The notes under the pieces: generated by a model
What the model was told of the DNA's origin: nothing
Databases searched by the model: none
Seen by the model: only the letters and a program-made list of their open reading frames with translations
Assembly (NCBI RefSeq): GCF_000730165.1
Contig: NZ_CP022110.1
Span: forward strand, 1-64,000
From: Nitrospirillum viridazoti CBAmc
GTDB taxonomy: Bacteria; Pseudomonadota; Alphaproteobacteria; Azospirillales; Azospirillaceae
DNA: 64,000 bases
Direction of reading: 5' to 3'
Translations under genes and position numbers: made by a program
Part shown: piece after piece, positions 1-9,612 of the stretch
Layout of the letters: each line of letters opens with the position of its first letter
Numbering within the stretch: the first letter of the stretch is position 1

Positions 1-641
1 GCGCCCGCCACCTTCATCAACTTGAAGGCGTGGCCGATCTTGGACGTGGACGGGAGATGCGGGCCGCGGCAGAGATCGTACCAGCCGCCCTGACGGTAGA
101 TGGTGATCTTCTCACCCGCCGGGATGTCGCCGATGATCTCAGCCTTGTAATGCTCGCCGATGGACTTGAAATGGGCGATGGCCTCGTCCCGGTCCCAAAC
201 CTCACGCGTGAAGGGGCTGTCCGCATCCACGATCTCGTGCATGCGCTTCTCGATCTTCACCAGGTCATCGGGCGTGAACGGCTCATCCCGGGCGAAGTCG
301 TAGTAGAAGCCCGTGGCGATGGCCGGGCCGATGGTGACCTGCGTGCCGGGGTACAGCTGCTGCACCGCCTCCGCCAGGATGTGGGCGCAGTCGTGGCGAA
401 TCAGCTCCAGCGCGTACGGCGCGTCACGCGTCAGGATGGCGACCTTGGCGTCATGCTCGATGGCGCGCGACAGGTCGCGCTCCTCCCCGTCCACCGTGAC
501 GGCCAGCGCCGCCTTGGCCAAGCTCTTGGAGATCGACTGCGCGATCTCCAGGCCCGTGACGCCCGCCGCGTAAGTTCGCACGTTGCCGTCGGGCAACGTG
601 ATCGCGATCTGGGGCTGGTCAAGGTTTTCGGCGGTCGTCAT
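1..641 (-). CDS. thrS: Threonyl-tRNA synthetase, N-terminal part (truncated by window edge)
   Basis: ThrRS charges tRNA-Thr with threonine in the cytoplasm. Only the first 213 residues are in the window; the catalytic and anticodon-binding domains lie beyond position 1. Translating the minus strand from the ATG at 641 gives a TGS domain (about residues 10-75) followed by the second additional (editing) domain. The latter carries the HDCAH metal-binding-type motif near residue 83 and the DLCRGPH motif near residue 193, both hallmarks of bacterial ThrRS editing domains. No frameshift is visible. The 159 bases upstream to the next gene hold no recognisable leader such as a T-box. Identification is by family motifs; the rest of the gene cannot be checked here. 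Confidence 0.95.
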   Translation of the reverse strand, partial: MTTAENLDQPQIAITLPDGNVRTYAAGVTGLEIAQSISKSLAKAALAVTVDGEERDLSRAIEHDAKVAILTRDAPYALELIRHDCAHILAEAVQQLYPGTQVTIGPAIATGFYYDFARDEPFTPDDLVKIEKRMHEIVDADSPFTREVWDRDEAIAHFKSIGEHYKAEIIGDIPAGEKITIYRQGGWYDLCRGPHLPSTSKIGHAFKLMKVAG

Positions 642-800
642 GGCGTTCAGGGTTTGTCCAAATTGAAGAAAGGCGACTTTGGGTAGCGGGGGCGGAACTG
701 TCAAGCGTTGGGCCCGGTGGTAAGCCGGCTGGCGGGGCATAAGCGCCGCATGGCTGTGTCCCCCCGGGCACAGGCGCGCGCAACAAGTGGAACAATCGGC

Positions 801-1778
801 CTAAGCTGGAGCGTTTGCCCCATCTGGCTCCCCATCTGGGGCCACATCGGGCTTGGGCCGCAGGCGCAGCGCGGTCTCCACCGCGTCCACCCCCAGGTCG
901 GCCAGATCCAGCACCTTGATCCAAGCGGCGTCCGGCCCCCAGGGGGCGGAACGCGCCGGATCGGTATGGTGCGACATGATCATCAGCGTCGGGCAGCCCA
1001 GGGCCGCCGTCAGGAAGATGGGGCCCGTGTCGTTGCCCACCGCGCCCTCGGCCCGCCGCGCCAGGCTGGCCAGCTGACCCAGACTGGTGCGGCCCACCAG
1101 GTCGACGGCCCAGGGGCAGTCGCGCACGATGGCCCGCGCCGCGTCGCGGTCGGCCTCGGTGCCCACCACCACCGGGGTCAGGCCCCGGTCGGCCAGGCGC
1201 CGGCCCAGCATGGCATAGCGCTCGGCCGGCCAGCGCTTGTGCGGCAGGTGGGGGGAGCAGCCCGGCACCAGCAGGACGAAGGGCCCCTCCAGCGCCAGGC
1301 CGTCCACATCGCCAGCCAGCCAGCCGAGGTCGGCGGGGCCGGTATCGGGCACGCCGGCAGCCTCCAGCTGGACACGGTAGCGGTCGTGGTTATGCAGGCC
1401 CTTGAGATCGGGCAGCGGAAAGGCGGCCCCCGGGGCAGCGCCCGACCACAGCGGCCGGCGCCCCGGCCCCATCAGCCAGAAGTAGCGGGCGGTGCGCGGC
1501 TTGTTCTGCAGGTCATAGATGGTGTCGAAGCGGCCAGTGCGCAACTGGCGGCGCAAGCGCCAATAGGCCAGCGGGCTACGACCGCGCGGATCGGCCCAGA
1601 CGTCGTCGAACCAGGGCATGGCCCGGCCGAAGCCAACGAAGGCCGGCCCGGTCAGCAGGGTGACATGGGCCTGTGGGTGACGGCGGCGGATGGCCTGGAA
1701 GGCATCGAAGCATTGCACCAGGTCGCCCAGCGCGCCCAGGCGGATGACCAGGATGCGCTTGGCCTCAGGCCCCGTCAC
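801..1778 (-). CDS. Glycosyltransferase family 9 (heptosyltransferase-like)
   Basis: A 325-residue GT9 family protein, related to ADP-heptose:LPS heptosyltransferases (WaaF/WaaC/RfaF) that build the LPS inner core on the cytoplasmic face of the inner membrane. Visible signatures are the N-terminal ILVIRLGALGDLV loop, a central VVVGTEADRD segment and the acceptor-side GNDTGPIFLTAALGCPTL motif. The start is a GTG at 1778 that overlaps the TGA of the upstream glycosyltransferase (GTGA), so the two genes are translationally coupled. A longer frame to 1862 exists but runs inside the upstream gene. The C-terminus ends in a low-complexity PDGEPDGA stretch. Exact sugar donor and acceptor cannot be told from sequence. 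Confidence 0.88.
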   Translation of the reverse strand: MTGPEAKRILVIRLGALGDLVQCFDAFQAIRRRHPQAHVTLLTGPAFVGFGRAMPWFDDVWADPRGRSPLAYWRLRRQLRTGRFDTIYDLQNKPRTARYFWLMGPGRRPLWSGAAPGAAFPLPDLKGLHNHDRYRVQLEAAGVPDTGPADLGWLAGDVDGLALEGPFVLLVPGCSPHLPHKRWPAERYAMLGRRLADRGLTPVVVGTEADRDAARAIVRDCPWAVDLVGRTSLGQLASLARRAEGAVGNDTGPIFLTAALGCPTLMIMSHHTDPARSAPWGPDAAWIKVLDLADLGVDAVETALRLRPKPDVAPDGEPDGANAPA

Positions 1779-3076
1779 TGGCCGGCCTTGCGATAGGCGG
1801 CCATGCCGACGGTAGCCCGCAGGTGCAAAAGCTCGGCGTAAACGGCCAGCGTGGCGTCGCACATGCGCTCACGCGTGTAGTTCTGCAGCACGAAGCGGCG
1901 GGCGTCGGCCGCCAGCGCCCGGCGCTGCAGGCTATCCAGGGCCAGGGCCTCGGCAATGGCGGCGGCCATGGTGGTGGGGTCGCCCGGCGGCACCACCAGC
2001 CCGGTTTCGCCATCGACCACCGTTTCCGCCACGGCGCCGTGGTTGGTGACGATGACCGGCTTGCCCATGGCCTGGGCCTCCACGATCACGCGGCCGAAAG
2101 CCTCCGGCCGGGCCGAGGCGCTGACCACCACGTCGGACAGCAGGTAGGCGGCGGCCATGTCGTTGCAGTGGTCGGCGATGGTGACCTGGCCTTCCAGGCC
2201 CAGTTCACGGATGCGGGCCACCAGTTCCGCCCGGTACTCGGTGCGGCCCTGGTCGGAACCCACCAGCACGGCGCGCACGTCGTCGCGCTTCAGCCGGGCG
2301 ATGGCCTCGATCAGGTCCAACTGACCCTTCCAGCGCGTCAGGCGTCCGGGCAGCAGGACGATGCGCTGGTCCTCCGGCAGGCGCCAGTCGCGCGCCAGCT
2401 TGATCAGCCGCTCCTGGCTGACCCGCTCGGGGTCCAGGTTCACGGTGTCGACGCCGCGCGGGATGGTGCGCAGCCGCTCCGGCCCCACGCCGTACTGGCT
2501 GGCCACATGCTCCGCCACGAAGCGGGAGACGGCGATGACCCGGTCGCCCCTGCCCATGACCGCGTTGTAGCGGCGCTTCATCTCGCCCTTGAAATTATAG
2601 GGGGCGTGGAAGGTGGTGACGAAGGGGATGCCGGTGCACCGCGCGGCGATCCAGGCGCTCCACGCCGGGGCGCGGGAGCGGGCGTGGATGATGTCCACTC
2701 CGCGCTCGCGGATCAGCGCTTCCAGCCGGCTGGCGTTGCGCCAGATGGTGAAGGGGTTCTTGGAGGCTAGCGGCAGGGTGATGTGCTCGGCCTTGTAGCG
2801 TTCCAGCTCACGCGCCATGGGGCCGCCGCCGGATGCCACCAGGGCCGTGCCGCCGGCGCGCATCAGCGCCGCCGCCATGTCGATGCAGCCGCGCTCCGCC
2901 CCGCCCGTGACCAGGTTGGGTATCACCTGCAGAACCACGGGACGGCCGCCCCCGAACCAACCGGCGATAGTGGTCCCATCGGCGGCCCCATCGGAACTGG
3001 CCCCATCGGGGGCCGGCGCGGGATTGCCGGTGTCGGTCGAGGCCGTTACGGTGCCAGGGGTGTGGGTCAGGGTCAT
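1775..3076 (-). CDS. Glycosyltransferase family 4, group 1
   Basis: A 433-residue retaining GT-B glycosyltransferase, probably adding a sugar to LPS or another envelope glycan at the cytoplasmic membrane. The first 45 residues are Thr/Ala/Asp-rich low complexity; the fold begins with VVLQVIPNLVTGGAERG. The C-terminal donor domain has LLPGRLTRWKGQ and the nucleotide-sugar signature RPEAFGRVIVEAQAMGKPVI with the E-x7-E arrangement of GT4. The start is taken at the ATG at 3076, since more upstream codons would read into the divergent hydrolase at 3092. It overlaps the GT9 gene by four bases, so the pair is one operon. The two start codons of the divergent genes lie only 15 bp apart, so their promoters must overlap each other's coding regions or share this gap. 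Confidence 0.87.
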   Translation of the reverse strand: MTLTHTPGTVTASTDTGNPAPAPDGASSDGAADGTTIAGWFGGGRPVVLQVIPNLVTGGAERGCIDMAAALMRAGGTALVASGGGPMARELERYKAEHITLPLASKNPFTIWRNASRLEALIRERGVDIIHARSRAPAWSAWIAARCTGIPFVTTFHAPYNFKGEMKRRYNAVMGRGDRVIAVSRFVAEHVASQYGVGPERLRTIPRGVDTVNLDPERVSQERLIKLARDWRLPEDQRIVLLPGRLTRWKGQLDLIEAIARLKRDDVRAVLVGSDQGRTEYRAELVARIRELGLEGQVTIADHCNDMAAAYLLSDVVVSASARPEAFGRVIVEAQAMGKPVIVTNHGAVAETVVDGETGLVVPPGDPTTMAAAIAEALALDSLQRRALAADARRFVLQNYTRERMCDATLAVYAELLHLRATVGMAAYRKAGQ

Positions 3077-3091
3077 GTGGGGAAGGCAAGC

Positions 3092-3847
3092 ATGGCGGGG
3101 ACGTCGATACATAGCGTACAGCGGGGGGCCGCCACCATAGCCTATCGACGGAGCCCCGGCCGCGGCCCCGGAATTGTCTTCCTGGGCGGGCTGAAGTCCG
3201 ACATGACCGGCAGCAAGGCCACCGCGCTGGAGGCCTACGCCCGGGAGCGCGGCCACGCCTTCGTCCGTTTCGACTACCAGGGTCACGGCGCCTCCAGCGG
3301 CGATTTCCGCGACGGCACCATCGGCACCTGGGCGGAGGATGCCGTCGCGGTTCTGGACACGGTGACGGAAGGCCCGCAGATCCTGGTGGGGTCCAGCATG
3401 GGCGGCTGGATCATGCTGCTGGCGGCCCTGGCCCGGCCGGACCGCGTGCACGCGCTGGTGGGTATCGCCCCGGCGCCGGACTTCACCGAGCGGCTGATGT
3501 GGGCGCGGATGGACGCCGAGGCCCGCGCCACGCTGGAGCGTGACGGCGAATGGTGCCAGCCCTCACTTTATGACGACGCGGGATATCCCATCACCCGGGC
3601 ATTGATCGAGGATGGCCGGCGCCACCTGCTGCTGAACCAGCCCCTGGCGCTGCCGTCCGTGCCCGTGCGCCTGATCCACGGCCAGCGCGACCCCGACGTA
3701 CCCTGGCAGACCAGCCTGGATTTGGCGGCGGCCATCACCCATGACGACGTGCGCGTCACCCTGGTGAAGGATGGCGACCACCGCCTGTCCCGGCCGCAGG
3801 ACCTCGACCTGATCACCCGCCAGGTGGGTGAGCTGCTGCCATGCTGA
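3092..3847 (+). CDS. Alpha/beta hydrolase (ABHD10-like serine esterase)
   Basis: A 251-residue single-domain alpha/beta hydrolase. The nucleophile elbow is GSSMGG with Ser102; the acid is in IHGQRDPDVPW and the catalytic His in KDGDHRLS near the C-terminus, so the triad is complete. FLGGLKSDMTGSKA near residue 30 is the oxyanion-side loop typical of the ABHD10 / palmitoyl-protein or acyl-glucuronide esterase group. No signal peptide, so it is cytoplasmic. The ATG at 3092 is preceded by a GGAAGG-type ribosome site. It overlaps the following serine hydrolase by seven bases, suggesting a two-gene operon divergent from the glycosyltransferases. The substrate is unknown. Confidence 0.85.
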   Translation: MAGTSIHSVQRGAATIAYRRSPGRGPGIVFLGGLKSDMTGSKATALEAYARERGHAFVRFDYQGHGASSGDFRDGTIGTWAEDAVAVLDTVTEGPQILVGSSMGGWIMLLAALARPDRVHALVGIAPAPDFTERLMWARMDAEARATLERDGEWCQPSLYDDAGYPITRALIEDGRRHLLLNQPLALPSVPVRLIHGQRDPDVPWQTSLDLAAAITHDDVRVTLVKDGDHRLSRPQDLDLITRQVGELLPC

Positions 3848-4917
3848 ACCGCCGTGCCGTGCTGCGGGCCGGGGCCGGCCTGCCCCTGCTCTCCGTATTG
3901 CCCGCTTCCGCTTGGGGTGCCGAGCATCCTGACACCGTGGTGGACGCCTTCGTCCGTGATACCGGATTCCAGGGTGTGGTCATGCTGGGCCGTGCGGGCA
4001 GGGCCGATTACGTCCGCACCGTCGGCTATGCCGATATCGAGGCCAAGGCGCCGGCCAGGCCCGACACCCTCTACGCCATCGCCTCCATCAGCAAATGGCT
4101 GACCACGGTGACGGTGCTGAAGCTGGTGGAGCGCGGCCTGCTGGACCTGGACGCCCCCCTGACCCGGGCCCTGCCCGACTACCGCGCCGACACCGGCGCC
4201 AGGCTGACCCTGCGGCGCCTGCTGTGCAACGCCAGCGGCCTGCCCAACCTGTTCATCGCCGAGGCCAAGGCCGACCCCACCCTGCTGAAGACGGACCTGA
4301 CCACGGCCCAGGCCCTGGCCCGCTTCGGCCAAGGCGACCTGGCGTTCGAGCCGGGCGCCCGGTTTGACTACCACCCGGTGAACTGGATCGTGGTGATCGC
4401 GGCGGTGGAGCGGGCGACCGGCCTGCCCTTCCAGGTCGCCGTGCGGTCCATCACCCTGGACCCGCTGGGCCTCAAATCCACGGGCGCCACCGACGCCATG
4501 CTGGCGGGGGCGGCCCCCTCATACCGCACCGTCAACCCGCCCGAACGCTGGGGCAATGACCGGCGGCCCTACCTGGCCGCCTCGGGTGGCTATGCCAGCA
4601 CGGCCCCCGATCTGATGCGTGCCGCCCATCTGGTATTCGACACGGATTTCCTGACGGCGGAGTCCCGCCGCCAGCTGACCCATGTGGAGGTGCCCACTGA
4701 GGACTACGCCTTGGGCGGCCGGGTACGCCACCTGACCATCGAGGGTCGGACCGTGCCGGCGGGCTGGGAAACGGGACGCACGGCGGGCTATCGCCTGGTG
4801 CTGGGCCACCGGCTGGACGGCCGGCGCACCGTGGTGCTGATGAACAACACCGCCCTGTCCCAGAAAACCATGGACCAGTTCGCCGACGCGCTGCTGGGCG
4901 CGGAACCTCGGGCCTGA
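3841..4917 (+). CDS. Serine hydrolase of the beta-lactamase / class C penicillin-binding family
   Basis: A 358-residue protein with an N-terminal export signal (about residues 1-27, twin Arg at 4-5 then a hydrophobic core ending ASA), so it is probably periplasmic and possibly a weak Tat substrate. The SxxK catalytic motif is S82-I-S-K85. The tyrosine motif reads YHPVN instead of the common Y-x-N, and a C-terminal GRTAGYR segment stands in the KTG region. CNASGL corresponds to the HTSGL motif of this family. These fit esterases and DD-peptidase-like enzymes better than a true beta-lactamase; resistance should not be assumed. Start ATG overlaps the stop of the preceding hydrolase. Confidence 0.85.
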   Translation: MLNRRAVLRAGAGLPLLSVLPASAWGAEHPDTVVDAFVRDTGFQGVVMLGRAGRADYVRTVGYADIEAKAPARPDTLYAIASISKWLTTVTVLKLVERGLLDLDAPLTRALPDYRADTGARLTLRRLLCNASGLPNLFIAEAKADPTLLKTDLTTAQALARFGQGDLAFEPGARFDYHPVNWIVVIAAVERATGLPFQVAVRSITLDPLGLKSTGATDAMLAGAAPSYRTVNPPERWGNDRRPYLAASGGYASTAPDLMRAAHLVFDTDFLTAESRRQLTHVEVPTEDYALGGRVRHLTIEGRTVPAGWETGRTAGYRLVLGHRLDGRRTVVLMNNTALSQKTMDQFADALLGAEPRA

Positions 4918-5056
4918 TCCCGCGCCGCGCCCACGGCATGACGCACCACCTCATGCCGTAGGCCCCGACGGAGCCGCCGGGCGTTTTCGGGAAGCGTAGC
5001 GGGCTGGAAACTGCGGATAGCCAAGTGGCCGGATGGCCATGCCGGCGCTTGAGGAA

Positions 5057-5767
5057 CTAACGATCCCGCCTACGGAAGCGCAGGTACACCGGGACCCGGC
5101 CGGCCTCCAGCGCTTTTTGCTCGTAGCGGGTCTGGACCCAATCGGCCGGGGGCACGCGCCAGTCGGACGCCTTGTCCGCCAGCCATTCGAATTCAGGATA
5201 CCGCCAGGTGTGCTCCAGCATCCAGCGGCACAGCTGCTGGTCATCGGTGGCCAGGCGCAGTTCGGCGCCGTCGCGCAGCACCCGGGCCAGGCGCGGCAGG
5301 TTGGCGGGGCCGATGAAACGGCGTTCGGCGTGCCGCAGCTTGGGCCAGGGATCGGCGAACAGCACGAAGACGCGGCCCACGCTGGCCTCGGGCAGGGCGT
5401 CCAGGATGGGGCGGGCGTCATCCGGGCAGATGCGGATGTTGCCGGACAAGTCCTTGGCCTCGACATGCTGCAGCAGGTTGGCGACGCCGTTGATGAAGGG
5501 CTCGCACCCGATGAAGCCGATGTCGGGGTTGGCAGCGGCCTGTTCGGCCAGATGCTCACCGCCGCCAAAGCCCACCTCGACCCACAGGTCACGCTTGGGT
5601 GTGGGGAACAGGGTCGCGGGATCAATGATTCCCCCCGCCGGCGGCGGATCCAGTTGCAGGCGCGGCAGCAGGCCCTCAATCAGGCTGGTGCGGTGCTGGC
5701 GTAGCGGCCGGCCGCGACGACGCCCGTAAAGCAGGGGGCGGTGCTGGGCAGGGGTGTCGTCGGTCAT
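5057..5767 (-). CDS. trmB: tRNA (guanine-N7)-methyltransferase
   Basis: TrmB methylates G46 of tRNA using SAM. The 236-residue protein has the SAM-binding start WVEVGFGGGEHLAEQA, the NIRI and ILDALPEAS stretches, and the signature VFVLFADPWPKLRHAERR (about residues 130-150), which is specific for TrmB. The start ATG at 5767 is chosen over a non-ATG start 21 bases upstream. It lies downstream of metK, its SAM supplier, but an efficient-looking terminator at 5817-5850 separates the two genes. The metK-trmB neighbourhood is common in alphaproteobacteria. Confidence 0.95.
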   Translation of the reverse strand: MTDDTPAQHRPLLYGRRRGRPLRQHRTSLIEGLLPRLQLDPPPAGGIIDPATLFPTPKRDLWVEVGFGGGEHLAEQAAANPDIGFIGCEPFINGVANLLQHVEAKDLSGNIRICPDDARPILDALPEASVGRVFVLFADPWPKLRHAERRFIGPANLPRLARVLRDGAELRLATDDQQLCRWMLEHTWRYPEFEWLADKASDWRVPPADWVQTRYEQKALEAGRVPVYLRFRRRDR

Positions 5768-5802
5768 GATGAGATCAAGGACGGGCAAGGGGCGGAAAAG
5801 CG

Positions 5803-5850
5803 GTCAGAAAAGCCAAGGGCCTTGGCCAATCCATCGATCGGCCAAGGCCC
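5803..5850 (-). terminator. Rho-independent terminator of metK
   Basis: Perfect 11-bp inverted repeat (arms 5817-5827 and 5840-5850) with a 12-base loop, 24 bases after the metK stop. On the minus strand it is followed by a loose T-rich tail (TTGGCTTTTC). Confidence 0.7.
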
Positions 5851-5873
5851 CGGGCGTCAGGACAGGGCAAACC

Positions 5874-7034
<1,161 letters not shown>

Positions 7035-7091
7035 GGGACGCCTCGGCTAAATTAACGACGGCTATTTACGGCGGGGTGATGTGATATCGAC

Positions 7092-7133
7092 AAAAAACGC
7101 CGCCCGGGCTTTCGCAGCCAGGCGGCGTTTTTT
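7092..7133 (-). terminator. Strong intrinsic terminator between XRE gene and metK
   Basis: Perfect 13-bp inverted repeat: six A then CGCCGCC at 7092-7104 and GGCGGCG then six T at 7121-7133. It lies 38 bases past the regulator's stop and can work in both directions. Confidence 0.9.
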
Positions 7134-7170
7134 CGCAGGCTTCTATAGAACGGTCAAGGGGCAGGCCCTG

Positions 7171-7641
7171 TCACGCGACGTCGGACACAGATTCCACACC
7201 GGAATTGGCGACGGCCTTGGTCAGTTCGAACAGGCGCTTGCGCACGGCGGGATCGGAGATGCGGTAGTAGGCGCGGACCAGTTCCAGGGTCTCACGCTTG
7301 GCCATCGGGTCGGCGTCAAAGCCCATGTCCGGCGACAGCGCCTCATCCACGACGTCGTTGGGCGTGTCGCCGGACATATCGTCGAAGAAGAAGGACACCG
7401 GCACGTCCAGCACGCGCGACAGGTCGAACAGCCGCGAGGCGCCGATGCGGTTGGCGCCGCGTTCGTACTTCTGCACCTGCTGGAAGGTCAGGCCGATGGC
7501 CTCGCCCAGCTTTTCCTGGCTCATGCCCAGCAGGGTGCGGCGCAGGCGCACGCGGCTGCCGACGTGAACGTCGATCGGGTTGGGCTTTCCGATCCGAGGC
7601 CGCCCACCGGTGGAACGGCGGGCCCCAATTACACTCTCCAT
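7171..7641 (-). CDS. XRE-family helix-turn-helix regulator
   Basis: A 156-residue cytoplasmic DNA-binding protein. Residues about 29-83 form a Cro/CI-type helix-turn-helix (SQEKLGEAIGLTFQQVQKYE is the recognition region), preceded by a basic N-terminal arm (GARRSTGGRPRIGKP) and followed by an acidic linker and a C-terminal helical stretch. The start is the ATG at 7641 rather than one 15 bases upstream. This type of protein is commonly found in the lnt-metK interval of alphaproteobacteria, but its target genes are not evident here. A 15-bp palindrome at 7820-7834 in its upstream region could be an operator. A strong terminator follows it. Confidence 0.88.
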   Translation of the reverse strand: MESVIGARRSTGGRPRIGKPNPIDVHVGSRVRLRRTLLGMSQEKLGEAIGLTFQQVQKYERGANRIGASRLFDLSRVLDVPVSFFFDDMSGDTPNDVVDEALSPDMGFDADPMAKRETLELVRAYYRISDPAVRKRLFELTKAVANSGVESVSDVA

Positions 7642-7819
7642 GATCCAAATCCTCACGTTACGGATCGATTACGACCCTAAGCCAAGCGTTCAGGGGTGGT
7701 CAAGGCACGCCGCCCGCATCCCACCGTCCCGCTCCCCAGCCCTTGTTCGGTCCGCCAACCTCATATGGGGGCGTGATCCATACGACCACAAGCCGGCGCC
7801 TGGTCCTGGTGACAATCGC

Positions 7820-7834
7820 GGGGTCATTGACCCC
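7820..7834. promoter_or_regulatory. 15-bp palindrome upstream of the XRE regulator
   Basis: GGGGTCATTGACCCC, a palindrome apart from its centre, lies in the 252-base gap between the lnt stop and the XRE start. It may be an operator for the regulator or a weak lnt terminator; no T-run follows, so an operator is somewhat more likely. Confidence 0.35.
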
Positions 7835-7893
7835 GACGGCTCCGCCACGGGTCCCTTCGGGCGCCCGATCACGGACATCCGGTCATGGACATC

Positions 7894-9573
7894 TCAAGGG
7901 CACTGCCTACCCTGATACATCCGAAGCGTGAAAAAATAGATAACGCCCAATACAGCCAAGAGTAAAGCGGCCAAGGGGCCATCACCCCATCGGGCATAAG
8001 GTGTAGGCCAGGGCGTAGACTGCGGGAGCGGAAGGTCCAGGACCCCCCGGGAGCCCAATGCCAAATGACCCAGTTCGCGCCCATAGGGATCTACCACTGC
8101 GGAAATACCGGTGTTGGCGGCGCGCACCAGGGGCAGCCCTTCCTCGATGGCGCGCATGGTGGCGATGGCCAGATGCTGGTGCGGCCCCGCCGTGCGGCCG
8201 AACCAGGCATCGTTGGTGACGTTCAGCAGCCATCTTGGACGTTCCGGGAGGGGGCGGTTCTTTGTCGCATCCCCATTTCCGCTTTGGTCCCCTCCGGAAG
8301 CGGTCCCCGCCTCCTGCGCCGTCACCATGCCGGGAAAGATGACCTCGTAGCAGATCAGCGGGCTGGTCGGCGGCAGGCCGGGCAGATCCAGGGTGCTGGG
8401 ACCCGGCCCCGACCCCAGGATGGAGTTGCCCGGCGACACCAGCGCCACCGCGCGCAGGGGCAGCCAGCGGCGGAAGGGGGTGTATTCACCGAACGGTACC
8501 AGGTGGGCCTTGTCGTAATGGCCCAGCACCTGGCCCTGGTCGTTCACCACCACCAGGCTGTTCCAATAGGTGTCGGTGCCGTCCTGCGCGCCGGGGGTGC
8601 CGGCGGGGGTCAGGCGCAGGCTGCCCGTCAGGGTCAGGCCGCCGCGCGGCGTCACTTGGCCCACGGCCTTCAGCAGCTCCGGCTCGTCCTCCAGCAGGTA
8701 GGGCACGGCCGTCTCCGGCCAGACCAGGGTAGTGATGGGCGCCTGGCCCGGCGGCTGCGGCTGGCGTGACAGGGCCAGTAGCAAGCGGACGTGGTCCAAC
8801 TCCGCATCCGCGTTCCACTTGTCGGTCTGGGCGATGTTGGGCTGCACCAGGCGCAGCATGACACCCGGCACCAGGGGCGCCTCACCCGCCGGCACGCGCG
8901 CGACGCCGTAGATGGTCATGACGACGACCAGGCCCAGGCCCACCACCGGCCCCGCCCAGGGCCGCCGCCCGCCGTCGGCCAGGACCGCCGGCAGGCTGGC
9001 GGGCAGCACCGTCAGCAGCGACAGGCCGTAGACGCCGATGAGGGAGCCCACCTGCGCCGGCCCCGGCAGCCCCACCCAGACATAGCCCGTGAGGTTCCAG
9101 GGAAAGCCGGTGAAGGCGTGGCCGCGCACATACTCCACCACCGTCCACAGCACCGCGAACAGCAGGCAGCGGGCGACACCCCCGATCCGAAAGCGCCGCA
9201 CCAGGGCCCACCACACCAGCGTGCCCGTGCCCACGAATAGGCCCAGCAGGAAGGGCAGGCCGGCCACGGCGAAGGGCAGCAGAGCCCAGAAGCGGGGGAA
9301 GACCAGCAGCGCCTCCCCCACCCAATAGAGGCTGAGCACGAAATGGCCGAAGGCGAAGGCCAGGCCCGTCCAAAAGGCGGCAGCCGGGCGCTCCACCCCG
9401 TCCAGCAGCCAGATCAGCCCGGGAAAGGCCAACCACAGCACCGGCACGGCGTTGACGGGCGGCATGGCCAGGGTGGCGAGGCCACCCAGCAGGGCGGCCA
9501 AGCCCAGGCGACGCCAGCGTCCGCCCCCGCGCATGCGGGTGGCGAGGCGGGCCAGACGGTCAGGCAGGCTCAC
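7894..9573 (-). CDS. lnt: Apolipoprotein N-acyltransferase
   Basis: Lnt adds the third acyl chain to lipoproteins in the inner membrane. The 559-residue protein starts with about six to seven hydrophobic transmembrane segments (residues about 20-215), then a periplasmic nitrilase domain. The catalytic Glu is in WPETAVPYL, the Lys in YDKAHLVPFGEYTPF and the nucleophilic Cys in ICYEVIFPG (about residue 408). An Asp/Gly/Asn-rich insert follows the Cys and the protein ends with a final membrane segment. It heads the minus-strand end of the conserved miaB-phoH-ybeY-corC-lnt series; 39 bases separate it from corC. Confidence 0.96.
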   Translation of the reverse strand: MSLPDRLARLATRMRGGGRWRRLGLAALLGGLATLAMPPVNAVPVLWLAFPGLIWLLDGVERPAAAFWTGLAFAFGHFVLSLYWVGEALLVFPRFWALLPFAVAGLPFLLGLFVGTGTLVWWALVRRFRIGGVARCLLFAVLWTVVEYVRGHAFTGFPWNLTGYVWVGLPGPAQVGSLIGVYGLSLLTVLPASLPAVLADGGRRPWAGPVVGLGLVVVMTIYGVARVPAGEAPLVPGVMLRLVQPNIAQTDKWNADAELDHVRLLLALSRQPQPPGQAPITTLVWPETAVPYLLEDEPELLKAVGQVTPRGGLTLTGSLRLTPAGTPGAQDGTDTYWNSLVVVNDQGQVLGHYDKAHLVPFGEYTPFRRWLPLRAVALVSPGNSILGSGPGPSTLDLPGLPPTSPLICYEVIFPGMVTAQEAGTASGGDQSGNGDATKNRPLPERPRWLLNVTNDAWFGRTAGPHQHLAIATMRAIEEGLPLVRAANTGISAVVDPYGRELGHLALGSRGVLDLPLPQSTPWPTPYARWGDGPLAALLLAVLGVIYFFTLRMYQGRQCP

Positions 9574-9612
9574 GATGGGGGTGGTCTCCGATTACGGGCG
9601 GCACCGGGACAT

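Noticed and set aside
2970-3012. Short CCCATCGG repeats as a possible CRISPR or tandem array
   Set aside because: Only three imperfect copies, within codons for a low-complexity Asp-Gly-Ala stretch of the GT4 protein; no spacers.
3841-4917. Beta-lactamase resistance gene
   Set aside because: The SxxK motif is shared by many esterases and DD-peptidases, the Tyr motif is atypical and there is no ampR-like neighbour.
7035-7091. SAM riboswitch before metK
   Set aside because: Only about 57 bases lie between the metK start and the upstream terminator, and no SAM-class motif is visible.
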